From Apoderus coryli (Eukaryota; Arthropoda; Insecta; Coleoptera; Attelabidae), in assembly GCA_911728435.2 (NCBI GenBank), contig OU452200.1, positions 41,803,715-41,867,714 of the forward strand: a DNA stretch of 64,000 bases. The letters are read 5' to 3'. Both the position numbers and the translations under genes were made by a program. A model generated the notes under the pieces. That model made no database searches and was not told the DNA's origin. It saw only the letters and a program-made list of their open reading frames with translations. Shown piece after piece: positions 23,653 through 35,129 of the stretch (the stretch's first letter is position 1; each line of letters opens with the position of its first letter).

Positions 23653-24223
23653 ATGGTTAATAGTATGGAAAATATGGATGTTCTAGGTCCAGGCTGTAGT
23701 GCACCAACGCCGACAGTAGTACAAGTAAACGTAGATTTAGAAATGCGAAATTCTGGGGATATAATCAATTATTTAATATATTGGCGGTCATTTTCAAAGC
23801 GATACGACGATAAACTATACGTCGTTCTAGAGTTAGCGAGTTCTATTCCAGATTTAAGTAAATATTTAATAAATATTGGCACCGCGGGAAAAACTAGGGG
23901 TTTTAATAATGATTGGTACAAAAAGTTTGATTGGTTAGCTGGGAGCGCGGAGTTAAAAAATTATTTTGTTGACCTTGTGTCATGTTTTCAGTATCTAATG
24001 ATACTTAGTCTAAAAATGGGTATTCTGATATAAAAGATTTAGCTCGTAGTCTGGCTATTCACGCACATATTGACAAAAAAAAAACAAAATATAACTTCCG
24101 TTATTGATAGTTCCCAAATAATCAGCAAATAATATACATAATATTATAATATTGGTAATCAACATTTTTTTATAAAAATCTTTGCACTGCCTCACAACCC
24201 TCAGAACTCACGGGCCGCCACTG
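23653..24223 (+). pseudogene. hAT element copy 2, transposase N-terminus and 3' terminus
   Basis: This copy keeps the start (MVNSMENMDVLGPGCSAPTP), then DLEMRNSGDIINYL, FNNDWYKKFDWLAGSAELKNYF. A one-base frameshift near 23965 leads to FSVSNDT, the shared TAG, and SKNGYSDIKDLARSLAIH. That is the TTF-type zinc-finger region of ZMYM1-like hAT transposases. The rest of the transposase is deleted and the right end follows directly. CACGGGCCGCCACTG (24209-24223) is the reverse complement of the typical hAT end CAGTGGCGGCCCGTG. Right after it, at 24224, jockey RT sequence resumes, which fixes the boundary. Confidence 0.8.
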
Positions 24224-24360
24224 ATGTGGACGCTTACGCATATGACACAGAAAACTTTGAAATTCTGTGTGTATCGCATCGGTGCGACTTATCTGCCGGA
24301 TGATCTTGACATTATCTCACAGTGGTGTGAGCTGAATGTTGGGAAAATGTGAGGTGATGC
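24224..24360 (+). pseudogene. Jockey-type RT fragment, right half
   Basis: DAYAYDTENFEIL corresponds to the YADD...KIF block, with ADD changed to AYD. After a frame change comes LPDDLDIISQWCELNVGK, the block that normally follows YADD by about 25 residues. It continues the fragment that stops at 20690. Confidence 0.7.
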
Positions 24361-24730
24361 CAGTGGTGGCTCGCGGTTTATAAAAGAGCAAAAGCAAAAG
24401 AGGGAAATGAAATGTATCCTTAAAAAGCCCAACGTTTCTTTGACAAAATAATACACAAACAAAAACCATCTAAATAACTATAATAATAGTAATAAAAATA
24501 CGTAAACAACTTATCCTTGTAATATAAATACGAGGTGTAGGAGATCCACGCACACATGCAATGCACTCCACCTGACAAAAACCTGCCGCGAGTCGCATAA
24601 CCCATCCTCCTGGCAACTGAGATATACAACGTAAACATAAGCAGGTCGGCGCGCGTATCGGGCTATTTTTCCGCCCGTCCTTCGCTTGCAATAGACTCGA
24701 ATTTGGTAAGCCTCTCGCGCTAGTGGTTTA
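24361..24730 (+). mobile_element. Probable 5' end of another hAT-type element
   Basis: CAGTGGTGGCTCGCGG at 24361 differs from the expected hAT terminus CAGTGGCGGCCCGTG at only three positions. It begins abruptly where the RT fragment stops. The interior is noncoding with a GC-rich segment (24.58-24.72 kb). No matching right end was identified. Confidence 0.45.
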
Positions 24731-24734
24731 TCTC

Positions 24735-26110
24735 TTGTTAATGGCTATCCTTATTTTGCCTGATTATACATTTATGTAACACGCTTATAACATTTAAACT
24801 AATTAAAATAAGTAGAGAATTCTATATATTTTTGGGAAACTCATAACAAGCCCGACAAAAATAGAGAAAAATATATGGGGTGTCCAATAAGTTTCGTTTA
24901 TATTTCCAAAATCGTTTTTCTGATAAAAAAACTAACTACGCCACAGGATGCTATGCAAAAATCTCTATTGGTGTCAGTTTTTATCTTCCCGCTTAGTTAA
25001 AGGAGGTCCCAAAGAGCAATATTTTCAATATCGCCCTCTAACTCGGAAACATTTGGTTTGCGGCATCTTTCGATTCACAAAAAAGTAGCAGATTTGCGAA
25101 AAGCAAAAAACAACCGACATATCCCGTAAGGACAGCCAAAATGGGTCATCCTTGTACTGTTCGTTGTAAATTCAAATTCAAGTATAAGCTTTAAGAAAAT
25201 GATGTTTTTATACATAATTTAAATTATTGCCACATTCTAAATAAATTCACCATTCTAAAGTACTTAAATCAATAATAATTTAATAATCTGTTTTAATTCT
25301 ATCCTATAAATATTCTCGAAGACCGCGCATAAAATTAATGTCGAAAACTGATGAGAATATTGAATAAATAATGGCTTACAAGGTGCAACTCAAGAAATTG
25401 GTCTGGTTTTAACAAAACAAAAATTGGGTTTGATAACTTGAATAAATTTACAGGTTATAGAAAATTATTTTTCGTTTTTCTAAAGACGTTGGTTGTATGC
25501 TATTTTATCTGTCCACCTGACTACAAACAAGTAGTAGGTAAATGTCAAGGCCTTTCACAAATTTTTGTAATAAATATTCAACTATTTTTACTACTTTAGT
25601 CAATTTATGAATATTATCCAACTAGTTACGTATATTACTGGCACAAATGTTTCCTATAATAGTAATAAAATACCAACAATTCTACGATTAGGTTCTCAAG
25701 AAATAGGAAGGTATTACCTACCTGTTCCTTGAATTATTCTTATCTAGAATACTTACTTAGATAGGTACTACTAATTTTTGTTATTATTTCTAATAATAGG
25801 TTTTAAAACAGACGTCATGACTTGAGAAATTGTTCTTAATGAAGAACGAGGGGTTTTAATACAATTTTGAGCACTTTTTTTTTTTTTTTCATTTGTTTTT
25901 GGTCGTCTATCTCTACAATTTACAACTATTTGAACCGCCCGCCGGCCGGACAGTCGTATGACCTGGTCCTATCGCCGTATTCCCTCATCATAAGAATAAT
26001 TGTAATTCTTTTAATTTGCACCGACGAATGTACAAATGACAGATTTTTTACTTTCACTCGAATCTTCAACCAAAATGAGTTCCAGTGTTTTTATACACAG
26101 AAAAAAAAAC
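24735..26110. other. AT-rich spacer
   Basis: A segment beginning GGGGTGTCCAATAAGTTTC (24879) looks like the outer end of a mariner-type MITE, but no partner end was found. The rest is unassigned. Confidence 0.35.
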
Positions 26111-26113
26111 CTT

Positions 26114-26515
26114 GGTTCAGATAGATAAAAAACGTAAGCACCACAGGGACAGCCAAAACCTTGTCTACCCCTTCTAGAAAAATTTACTGGATAGACATTA
26201 TGTCATTTAGATAATATTCTTGAATAGTTTACATATGCTTCTTGTCTGGGAGAGACAAACACTATTTGTCATTTAAATAAAAGTATATTGTATGCTAGCA
26301 AAGTTTACTAGTTATTTTAGTGATGATACTCGTTTAATGTCTATCCAGTAAATTTTTCTACATTACTAAAATAACTAATAAACTTTGCTAACATACAATA
26401 TATTTTTATTTAAATGACAAATAGTGTTTGGCTCTCTCTTCTACTAATTTTTTCTAGAAGGGGTAGACAAGATTTGGGGGTCCCTGTGGTGCTTACGTTT
26501 TTTTTATCTGAACCA
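26114..26515. repeat. Fold-back element, about 400 bp
   Basis: GGTTCAGATA...ACGTAAGCACCACAGGGAC at the left is mirrored at the right, and the arms run almost to the centre near 26340. CTTGTCTACCCCTTCTAGAAAAA and CAAACACTATTTGTCATTTA also recur inverted. The left arm carries about 75 bp not present in the right. A nested inverted pair (TTTACTGGATAGACATTA) sits inside. No ORF. Confidence 0.85.
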
Positions 26516-26519
26516 CCAT

Positions 26520-26845
26520 CAGGTTTTTAGTGCGACTCTTATTTATTTATTTTTTTAAAATAAACTTAATCCTACTGAAAATCTTGTATTAGGTATAATA
26601 TAAGCTAGGTATATATAGTCAAACTTCAATCTACACATGTTAAAGTGGGTAGGTATAATGCGGCTGAATCCTTTGCCGGAATTCCTGAGAATATTGCTCA
26701 GCACATAAACAACTAGGGTTGGTTGATCTTGGAAACGGTCGGAGTGACAATGTCGGTTAACTTAGAGAAAAGTTGTACAATTTAAACACCTTTTAAATGG
26801 TGTTTTCAAAAGTAAAGTAAATTTAGCAGTGTTCGAGAATTTCTA
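26520..26845. other. Spacer between fold-backs
   Basis: Nothing recognisable. Confidence 0.4.
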
Positions 26846-26847
26846 AA

Positions 26848-27640
26848 AATCAATTTTTTGCGATATTAGTTTTTATTGATTTCAGACATTATTTTTACAG
26901 ATATATAAAAAAAATGAAAAGCACTTTCTCATTGTTGCTTTTTGAGGAGACTCGACGTTTCGTTTTCGAAAAACCATCAACTTCGATTTTTTAAATACGG
27001 CCCTTGATTTTCTATTGTTAAATTTAAAGCCATTTTCAATTCAAAAATAGGTGGTTTAAACAACTTTTCAATATTTTTAGTTGATATTTAAACTTATTCA
27101 AGAAAAATCGCCATAGTTTGGGACTTAACTGACTGAATGCAGAGTATATACCTAATTAGTAATTTTTGCAATAAAATTCTTTCGACGTTAATCAAAATTA
27201 TTTATTATTATTTGCCAATTTATTTCTGTCAGCACATTTTATTCTGTACGCAGTTTTTTAAATTTAGTTGAAATTTTTGTGCTTTTTGAAATTATTAAAG
27301 AAACGCCTTTCTTTCTTTTACGCAAAATAAGTGCCAAACTATGGCGATTTTTCTTGAAGTTTAAATAACAGCTAAAAATACTGAAAACTTGTTGAAACCA
27401 TTCCGTTACATCTATTTTTGTTTTGAAAATGGCTTTAAATTTAACAATAAAAAATCGAGGGCCGTATTTAAAAAATCGAAGTTGATGGTTTTTCAAAAAC
27501 GAAACGTCGTAATGAAAATTTGTAAACGCTATATTTTTCTCATAAAAAAGTAACAATGAGAGCTTTTAAGTTTTTTATATCAGTAAAAATAATGTCAGAA
27601 ATCAATAAAAACTAAAGTCGCAAAAAAAATGCATTTTCTT
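26848..27640. repeat. Fold-back element, about 790 bp, with arms near 280-310 bp
   Basis: Left arm 26848-27121 and right arm 27331-27640 are reverse complements with scattered differences. Shared blocks include GAAATCAATAAAAACTAA, CGAAACGTCG, AAATCGAAGTTGATGGTTTT, GGCTTTAAATTTAACAAT and CCAAACTATGGCGATTTTTC. The unpaired middle is about 210 bp. It could be an inverted-repeat MITE; any transcript would be a long hairpin. Confidence 0.85.
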
Positions 27641-27649
27641 AAAAAAAAT

Positions 27650-28330
27650 ACGGCCTTGTAAAATATAGTTTATACCTAATTCATTTTCTACTATAAATAT
27701 TATACATTTCAAGATCTACTAACTAGGTACTAGGTAGTTATCTAATTTGGGGACAAATAAACCTAAAATGTATTGGCTATTTAAAAAAAAATCGAGTTTT
27801 TCCGAAAAACAATAACGCTGAAACAAAAAAAAATTATCAAAGAAACTTTAGATTCCTTATGAGGAAACTAAGTAAAATAACAGATTCTACCGGTACGTAC
27901 GAGGAATGATAAGACAATTCCAATCCACAACTCCTAATTCACAGACATTGGTAAAATGGTAAACAAATAAATACATACCTACCTTTACAAAAGAAAGAAA
28001 AAAGTCATACCTAGCTAAAATATTTATGTAACTTCTTTGGAAAAACTGCATTAATTTGCTAAAAATTAATCCGTCCCTGGCAAATTAAATATATTATCGT
28101 GAACCCATCTAAACTATTGTTTAGTTGCTTAAATGATAAGGAATTTTGCCTCCACCATATTAAAAATGATTAAATTAGAAAAAGTATTTTAAATTATGAT
28201 TAAGTAACCACTAAATAATACGTCTGTAGATAGGTATCTATTGCCAAAAGTTATATTTGCTATTGCCATGAAATAACATTGTTTGCATTGGTCGTAAAAT
28301 TATAAAAATAAATAATTAAACAATAATAAT
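27650..28330. other. AT-rich spacer, possible intron
   Basis: If the exon at 28.34-28.40 kb is real, this is its first intron on the minus strand. No second exon was found. Confidence 0.35.
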
Positions 28331-28338
28331 TTACTTAC

Positions 28339-28402
28339 CGAGAAAAGTGTCAACGAGCTCCCCCAGATTCCAGCTAATTAATATTTCTTTTGTTTCCTCC
28401 AT
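28339..28402 (-). CDS. First coding exon of a SAM-like gene (partial)
   Basis: ATG at 28402 opens MEETKEILISWNLGELVDTFL and one further base, then the near-consensus donor CTCG|GTAAGTAA. The length is 64 bases and it ends in phase 1. This is the same size, phase and spacing of W, L and F as the SAM-domain pseudogene exon at 5.9 kb (after its 2-base insertion). The exon would encode the first helices of a SAM-type interaction domain. No stop or indel is seen, so this copy may be live. Downstream exons would be at lower coordinates but could not be found. Confidence 0.45.
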
Positions 28403-28404
28403 AG

Positions 28405-30080
28405 ATATTAATAATATATATTTAACAAAACTCAACACGCCAAACTAATCACTAATCACTACACTTAATTATGTTGGATGCACATTGGTTAATATCTGTT
28501 ACTGTATCTGTATAGTCCGTCCTCACCACTTGTAGAAATTGGGAGATCAATACCTAGGTATATACTATCAATAGATCAAATTTTGAAATTTAAATATCTT
28601 CAGATTAGAACACAAAACGCAAAATAACTAAAGCCTAGTTAGAGCGACGCCAAGACTGTAATCAAAAAATACCAAAATGAAACCCCCTCCCTCTACACCA
28701 AGCGAGACGCGCTATGTACAAGGCGGTACACATAGAAGATGTTGTTGTCGGCAGCCGCTCTACAAAGTGTTTTAGGTACGTCGACTAGCAGCGGGGACAA
28801 ACACATTAGGTAGAACGGGGAATAACCGTTGGCTGGAATAGAATGACGACTTATGTAGACAACTATAGGTTCCTATCTCTACCAGATAAAATAATTCGAT
28901 ATTTTGGAGGATAGAAATTTCGTAAATGAGAAGTATTAGGTAAAATAACTATTACACAGATTTAATTAAATCAGTGCCTATTTTAGCTATGTACTTAGTT
29001 GTTAAAATCTTATTTATACTTAAATATTATAATGCACATACCTAGGTCCATTAATATACTAAAGCAGATAAATAAAATTTATAGGTAGGTAGGTATATGT
29101 TCCTATTAGAACTAATTTAGTTTTGAGTTTCATAAAACGATTTTTGAGAATAGTTAGGTACGTATAGGTACCTACCTAATTACCTCATTAAGTATTTTCT
29201 TAATAATAATAGCTACACCTAAGTGGGTACGTATGGAAATCTGTAGGTGTACAATACCTAATTCAAGCAGAATACCGAACTCATTTAGCGCAAATAAAAT
29301 TTTATATAGGTTCAAATTTGAAATCTTATTTAACTAATGCACATACAAGTCTCGTTTAGATGAGAAGATATCAGCTTAGCAGGAAAAATTGTCGTTTTTA
29401 GATAATGTAGCTACTCATACTTGATAACTACATTTACTACTTTAACAAAAATTTTGCGAAAACTAGCAAATTCACCTCTAAATAATATTTTTTATTTGGA
29501 TAAACCAAGTTTTTTTTTTCTGTGTAGGTACAGTTAAATATTCAATCCAGGTCGTGGGTTACGTATGTTGAGGCTCCTTTTTTAAAATAGTTCCAAAATC
29601 TGACGATTTTCATGAAAGTAATGTCATTCGAAAAGAAAAAGAATGTGTGAAAGTTTGGTAATAAGTAATAAACATTTATGTGTTACTAAAAAATTAAATT
29701 TAATGAAAAGTTCTTCACGTGTTTGGTAAAAGCACCTATACTGCTATTAAGCTGTAACACCCAACAAATATTTTATTTATTTATTAATTTTATTTTAAAT
29801 ATGTATTAAAGTTTGCCTACCAAAAATGAAATAAAAAACGTTCTTATGAAAAACAAAAACATTCTAAAACAACTTAACGAAATAAATTAAATACTTTGGT
29901 AATTTTGCTTGATTTAAACAAAAAAATCTAAAACAACTTAACACTGATCGAAAATAATTAAAATATCTTGGATCTTTTTGTTGCTTTAAGGCACGTTTAG
30001 AAACTATAATTACCTGTTCTAAAAAGATTGATTAAATATAACGATCATAATTAGTATTACTTTATAGAAGGTGGCAATCT
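28405..30080. other. Upstream region and AT-rich spacer
   Basis: 28.49-28.88 kb is locally GC-richer and could hold the promoter of the minus-strand exon. The rest is AT-rich with many TAGGTA words. No gene found. Confidence 0.35.
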
Positions 30081-30081
30081 G

Positions 30082-30355
30082 TTAGGTTTCGTCAACTTGA
30101 GCATCATCATTATCAGTCTCGCTGTCGTCATCTTGTCCTAAAGTTATTATAATGTGTTCAATTTCCTCCAAAATTCATCTTCCCACTCCTTAACATGTCG
30201 GCAAAAACTATTCCAATCATTACTGGATATTAAGAACTTCTTTTAATGTAGTTAGGTTGAAATTTCCGGTTGGATTGCGGGTTCTTATATATTTAATTTG
30301 AGTTTTGCGTAAGTTAACTCTATTGGCTTTAACTCGCACATATACGGAGGCGTTC
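30082..30355 (-). pseudogene. C-terminal scrap of an IS630/Tc1-type (DDE_3) transposase
   Basis: Minus-strand reading begins PPYMCELKPIELTYAKLK. This is the catalytic-glutamate block of DDE_3 transposases (LPPYxxELNPIExxWxxxK). After frame changes come SSNDWNSFCRHVKEWEDEFW and an acidic C-terminus (EEIEHIIITLGQDDDSETDN) ending at TAA (30082). Only the last third is present and at least two frameshifts are needed. It was a cut-and-paste transposase fragment and is not functional. Confidence 0.7.
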
Positions 30356-30359
30356 TAAG

Positions 30360-31680
30360 AGAGGTTTTTTAAATCGAACTATTCTGATTTTTATCTATAA
30401 TCTTTAAAATACCAAAATTCTAAGTAGATTCAATAAAAATTTCCAGTTTTGATGCCTTAATAAACAACAAACAATGGGTAAGCTTATATTTCTACAAGAA
30501 CAAAGAAAAATTGTTTTGAACCTAAAACACTAAAGTAACAGAACACTAAATATACAATAATAATTTGATATAATATTTGATAATATTGCAACTCATACAC
30601 GACAACAAAAGTATAAATAACACCACTCTGCCACTGGCTGATTCAATATTACTACGAGGGGCGGCAACAATTGCGGGGAAGAACTCAGTTTCCACCAATT
30701 GCGATTTGAACACCCGCATGGCGACAAAGCGTGCGAGGGTCTACGCACCAATCAGGATCATTCAGGCGGCGTCTATCTACCTATTTCGCGTGGTATTGCC
30801 GATTTTACAGAATATTGTAATTTCTTTTCCCTATTTTAATATTCAGTGGTAAAAATTTTAGTTATTAAATAAAAATAAAACAAACATCCACTTAAAAATG
30901 CTGAGCTTTTTTCAATATTATTATTTGTAATTGTAAAAAATCGATTTTCAAATTAATACTACTTCTTTTCTAGAACTACTGATTTTTTGTAGTTAAATTT
31001 TGCAATATAGGATTTTTTTGTCCGTATTCCTTGCGTTGTCACAGATTCGTTTGCCAAGTTATAGGTACTTGTATATTCGCTTAAACAACATACTAACTGG
31101 GGATGTCCTACATATTATATATGGATAATTTTCACACAAAAATTTGGAGTAAAATCAAAGAGACCACGTACAATGTTGTATAGAAATCACGATAAAGCAA
31201 AACACATTATTATTGTTGCAATAACAAGTTTTCTTTCTATTATTCATTGGCAATATCCTGCAGGATATCCTTGTCCATATATTTATTAAATTAATATATA
31301 AAATAACACTAAATTATAAGTACGATGATGCATCTTTCTTCATCAGCTGTATTTGTTATTTCAATATAGGATATAGTATCGTGACTGATTTAACCTTTAT
31401 AGAAATATTTTTATAAAAACTTACCTTATTCAATCATTCATGAATATTTAAAATTGAAATGAAATAGAAAAGAAAAAAAATGCTGGAAATCCAGTTCTAT
31501 ATGTAAGTATCTATAGATGTGTCGGGAGTTACTGGAAATTTGTATTTATTAGAAAACAACACAAGCCAGTGAAGGTCATTTAGCTAGTTTAATATTTTAC
31601 GTTATTATTCATGATTTCGACAGTATTGATTCTATATACAGGGTTCTCTTTATTTTTGGTTTAATTTTTGATTATTATTT
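30360..31680. other. Spacer
   Basis: A GC-richer patch at 30.65-30.80 kb has an open frame but no recognisable product. Otherwise AT-rich with nothing assigned. Confidence 0.35.
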
Positions 31681-31683
31681 TTA

Positions 31684-33540
31684 GCTCTCCATATCATATA
31701 TGTAATATAATGTATATATGGAGACTATTAGTTTCATGAAAAAAATTTTTTTTTTAATTTCACCGGAAATACTTGTTTTTGGTCATTTTATACATAAATA
31801 AGTAGTTTTAAAAAAATGTCTGTCTGTCTGTCTGTCTGTCTGTATCCACGAAAACGCAAAAACCGCTTAACAGATTTTAATCAAATTTGGTACAAAAATA
31901 CTATTGGACATGGCAAGGAGCTGATTAGATTTTGGGAAACATTGAGCGTAGGCAAAGGGTTTAAAAGAGGGTTCAAAAATTAAAAAAAATCATAGTTCTT
32001 AAACTTATCCAAAATACTGCATAATTTTTTACACATTTAATTGAATATAACCTAAAATATTGAACATAAAATATTAGACCACATTGGCGTTCGAAAATAG
32101 TGTAACATGGGGTAAATAACGTATTTCTTAAAAATAGCAGAAATATTAACTAGTTATTTATAGTTTTGATAGAATATAACCTATAAAATGTGTCATGAAT
32201 AACTTACTTTCATAGGCGTTCGTAAATAGTGGAAAAGGGGTCAAAACATAAAAAATATATATTTCCTAAACTTATTCGAAATATGGAATAATTTTTCATA
32301 GTTGTGATACAATATAAGCTAAAAAATATTCCATAAAAGAATTGGTTCACACAGGCGTTCGAAAATAGTTTAAAAAAAGGGTCAAAAACGAACAAAAAAT
32401 GTTTCTCAAATATACCAGAAAAATTGGCTAATTATATATAGCTTTGATATAAGATAACCTAAAAAATGCAGCATAAAATTTTTATTTACATAGGCGTTCG
32501 TAAATAGTAGAAAAAGGGGTAAAATAAAAAAAAAATTAAAATGTAAAAATGTTTATATTTAACTAGATGAATTGGTGTTAAAAATACACGACAAAAATTA
32601 ATGTACCATAGGCGTCCGTGAAAATTCTATAAAAGGGTCAGAAAAAATTTGTTTCCGTGATAACTCAAAAATCAAATAACGGATTTTAACCACATTTGGT
32701 ACGAAAATACTACAGGATATTTATAGGTTGTGATTAACATTGAGCGTAGGCAAGGGGTTTAAAAGAGGGGGGCAAAAATTTAAAAAATCATAGTTCTTAA
32801 ACTTATCCGAAATATTGAATAATTTTTTATAGTTGTGATAGAATATAACCTAAAAAATGTTACATAAAAGAATTAGTTCACACAGGCGTTCGAAAATAAT
32901 CTTAAAAAAGGGTCAAAAACGGAAAAAAAATGTTTCCCAAATATACCAGAAAAATTATATATAGCTTTCATATAAGATAACCTAAAAAATGCAGCATAAA
33001 ATTTTTATTTACATAGGCGTTCGTAAATAGTAAAAAAAGGGGTAAAATAAAAAAAAATTAAAATGTAAAAAATTTTATATTTAACTAGTTGAATTGGTGT
33101 TAAAAATACACGACAAAAATTAATGTTCCATAGGCCTCCGTGAAAATTCTATAAAAAGATCAGAAAAAATTTGTATCCGTGATAACTCAAAAACCACTTA
33201 ATGGATAACCTACAACATGCAGGATAACAATTTTGTTTACATAGGCGTTCGTAAATAGTAGAAAAGGGGACAAAATAAATTTTATAATAAAACTAAAAAA
33301 AATCAATTAATTTGCGTTCAAGAACTTGGCTTAGATCTGAAATATAAAATATCTGCGTATAAATAGTGCCTCCAAAGAGAAGAAAAAGGCACAAAACCCG
33401 ATACTTAAAAAAAATAGCTGATGTCTAAAACAAAACAAAAATTTATTAAATTTAGATAAATGACAAAAAGGTCATAAAATTATTACTTTTACACTTAAAT
33501 ATGGAGAGCTATTCGTGCCTCGAGGGCAACAGTTTATTTA
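31684..33540 (+). mobile_element. Noncoding element with GTCT microsatellite and about nine GGCGTTCG-type internal repeats
   Basis: A (GTCT)n tract (31816-31850) is followed by AACCGCTTAACAGATTTTAATCAAATTTGGTA, a phrase that recurs, diverged, at 32.67 kb. A motif AGGCGTTCG(T/A)AAATAGT...AAAAGGGGTCAAAA then repeats about nine times, 110-140 bp apart (near 32088, 32214, 32353, 32493, 32611, 32884, 33016, 33133 and 33242). GCTCTCCATAT at 31684 is mirrored at 33499-33509, each bordered by TA. However, similarity to the 63-kb copy continues to about 33540, so the true right end is uncertain. No protein is encoded. Confidence 0.65.
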
Positions 33541-33638
33541 AGATTGATATACCAAAGATTTGACTTTATTTTCGTTATAATTTTTTGGTTTATTTTTTGT
33601 ATTTTATGGAGTAAATGTTTTTTTATCATTTTTTTTAT

Positions 33639-33830
33639 TTAGGTGTCGGGGGCCGCCAATTTTATTTTCTCGTCAAAATAGGCATCAGTTTCAGCAATTA
33701 CTTCAACATTGGACTTAAACTTCTTTCCAGCAAGCATTCTCTTGAGATCTGAAAACAGGAAAAAGTCGAAGGGGGCTAAATCTGGAGAATACGGTGGGTG
33801 GATAAGCAACTCGAGGCCCAATTCATTCAA
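33639..33830 (-). pseudogene. Mariner transposase C-terminal fragment
   Basis: HPPYSPDLAPFDFFLFSDLKRM, AGKKF and EVIAETDAYFDEK match mariner (DD34D) transposases; the Asp in YSPDLAP is the third catalytic residue. The preceding catalytic domain is missing. A shorter stretch of the same sequence occurs near 62.52 kb. Confidence 0.85.
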
Positions 33831-33839
33831 TTAGTTCAC

Positions 33840-34380
33840 ACTCATGTTCTGTCAGTTTATAAAGTCGTCCATAGAAGATATTTTGTAAAAAGAAAGCTTA
33901 CGTTTTGTTCTAGGAAAGTTCAAACATTGCAACGAATCCAAGCCCTAATTTTTCTCATATATTCTGCCACGAAGCTATTTTTATGAAGTCTTCAATAAGA
34001 CAAGCCTCAGGTAGAAGAAACGTGCAAATTATTGGAGTTCTAGCTCAAATAACATAAGTCAAGCTATAATCAATTAATTAAGAGCAAAGTCTCTTAGGCT
34101 AGAAACATATATATCACAAGGTGTTTTTCAGAAAACGCAATATAGTCCGCCACTGACTAATTTTTCTCAAAAAGTGTAAGTACTAACTAGGATCTGCCGT
34201 AATAGAAATAAATTATACTGTAAAATGTTACGGTAATATGTTTGATAATGAGCCGGATAAAATCCTTGAAAAACAAGAAGTGGGTTGCGAATATATAAGG
34301 AAAAATGATTCATAAAGCTTCGGGTAACTGTTTTTTTTTTCCTTGGGAACAATTTAATGTTAAACATAGAATTGCATATT
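33840..34380. other. Spacer between mariner remnants
   Basis: A plus-strand frame near 33.9 kb has a phrase (KVQTLQRIQALIF) like the thumb region of LINE RTs, but it is too short to call. Confidence 0.3.
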
Positions 34381-34384
34381 AATT

Positions 34385-35125
34385 TAGTATTGCTAATTGT
34401 ATATATATAACAGTTGTAAGAGCAATAAACTTTTTGCATGCTATCAAACCACCCTTCAAAACAATTTGGTCAATCAGGAGATGGTTTTTGAAGGCCTCAA
34501 CCGCTTCTTCGGGCGATGAAAATCGTTGACGCAGTTTATCTTTAATTAGTGGGAATAAGAAGAAATTATTGGGTGCCAAGTTGAGGTTGTATGGTGAAAA
34601 TACTCGTTTGTTGCAAGTGATGTGTGTCAGATCGCATTGTCCTGATGCAACACGCTTTGTCGTTTTGGATTTACCCAAAAACGGGAAACAACAAATGGTC
34701 TTCTGATTTTCTAAGGACACAGTTGCGACATGACTGGTTTTCGTGACGGATACACGCCACCATTTACTTTTTAATGCTTCCGGAACGAAGAACTTTTGTT
34801 TGCTTTTCTTCACATTGAACACCCAAACTGCTGATTGTCCTTTTCTTTCTGGCTCATAGGGATAAATCCATACGACGCGTCACGCAACAGTTGGATTTTT
34901 TAAGCAGTTTACGGCACGAATCGATTCGAACCTTTTTTTAGCAATAAATATGGAATCTAACGCACATATCATCCAAATGCAAACTACGGCCACTATTGAA
35001 TGAGATGGTGCTTTATTGGTAAACGTTGCATTAAGTTGATTGATGCACTATTCTTGGGTTAGACCATGTCGAAAGTCATAATAAATCATAGTTCGAAAAT
35101 CTTTGCGACTTAATTCCATTTTTTG
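34385..35125 (-). pseudogene. Mariner transposase, internally deleted
   Basis: The N-terminus reads MELSRKDFRTMIYYDFRHGLTQ, the helix-turn-helix start typical of this mariner group. YEPERKGQSAVWVFN and HVATVSLENQ follow. Near the end is PYNLNLAPNNFFLFPLIKDKL, where the usual PYSPDLAP has lost its catalytic Asp (now Asn). There are in-frame stops at about 35060 and 34890, and the first catalytic block is absent. It was a DD34D transposase and cannot work now. Confidence 0.8.
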
Positions 35126-35129
35126 GTCG

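Noticed and set aside
27239..27556. 105-codon minus-strand frame
   Set aside because: It lies wholly within one arm and the loop of a fold-back repeat and has biased composition.
31340..31350. Other CTGATGA/TCATCAG words (for example 25350, 31337, 54535)
   Set aside because: No GAAA at the right distance and no stem II, so not hammerhead cores.
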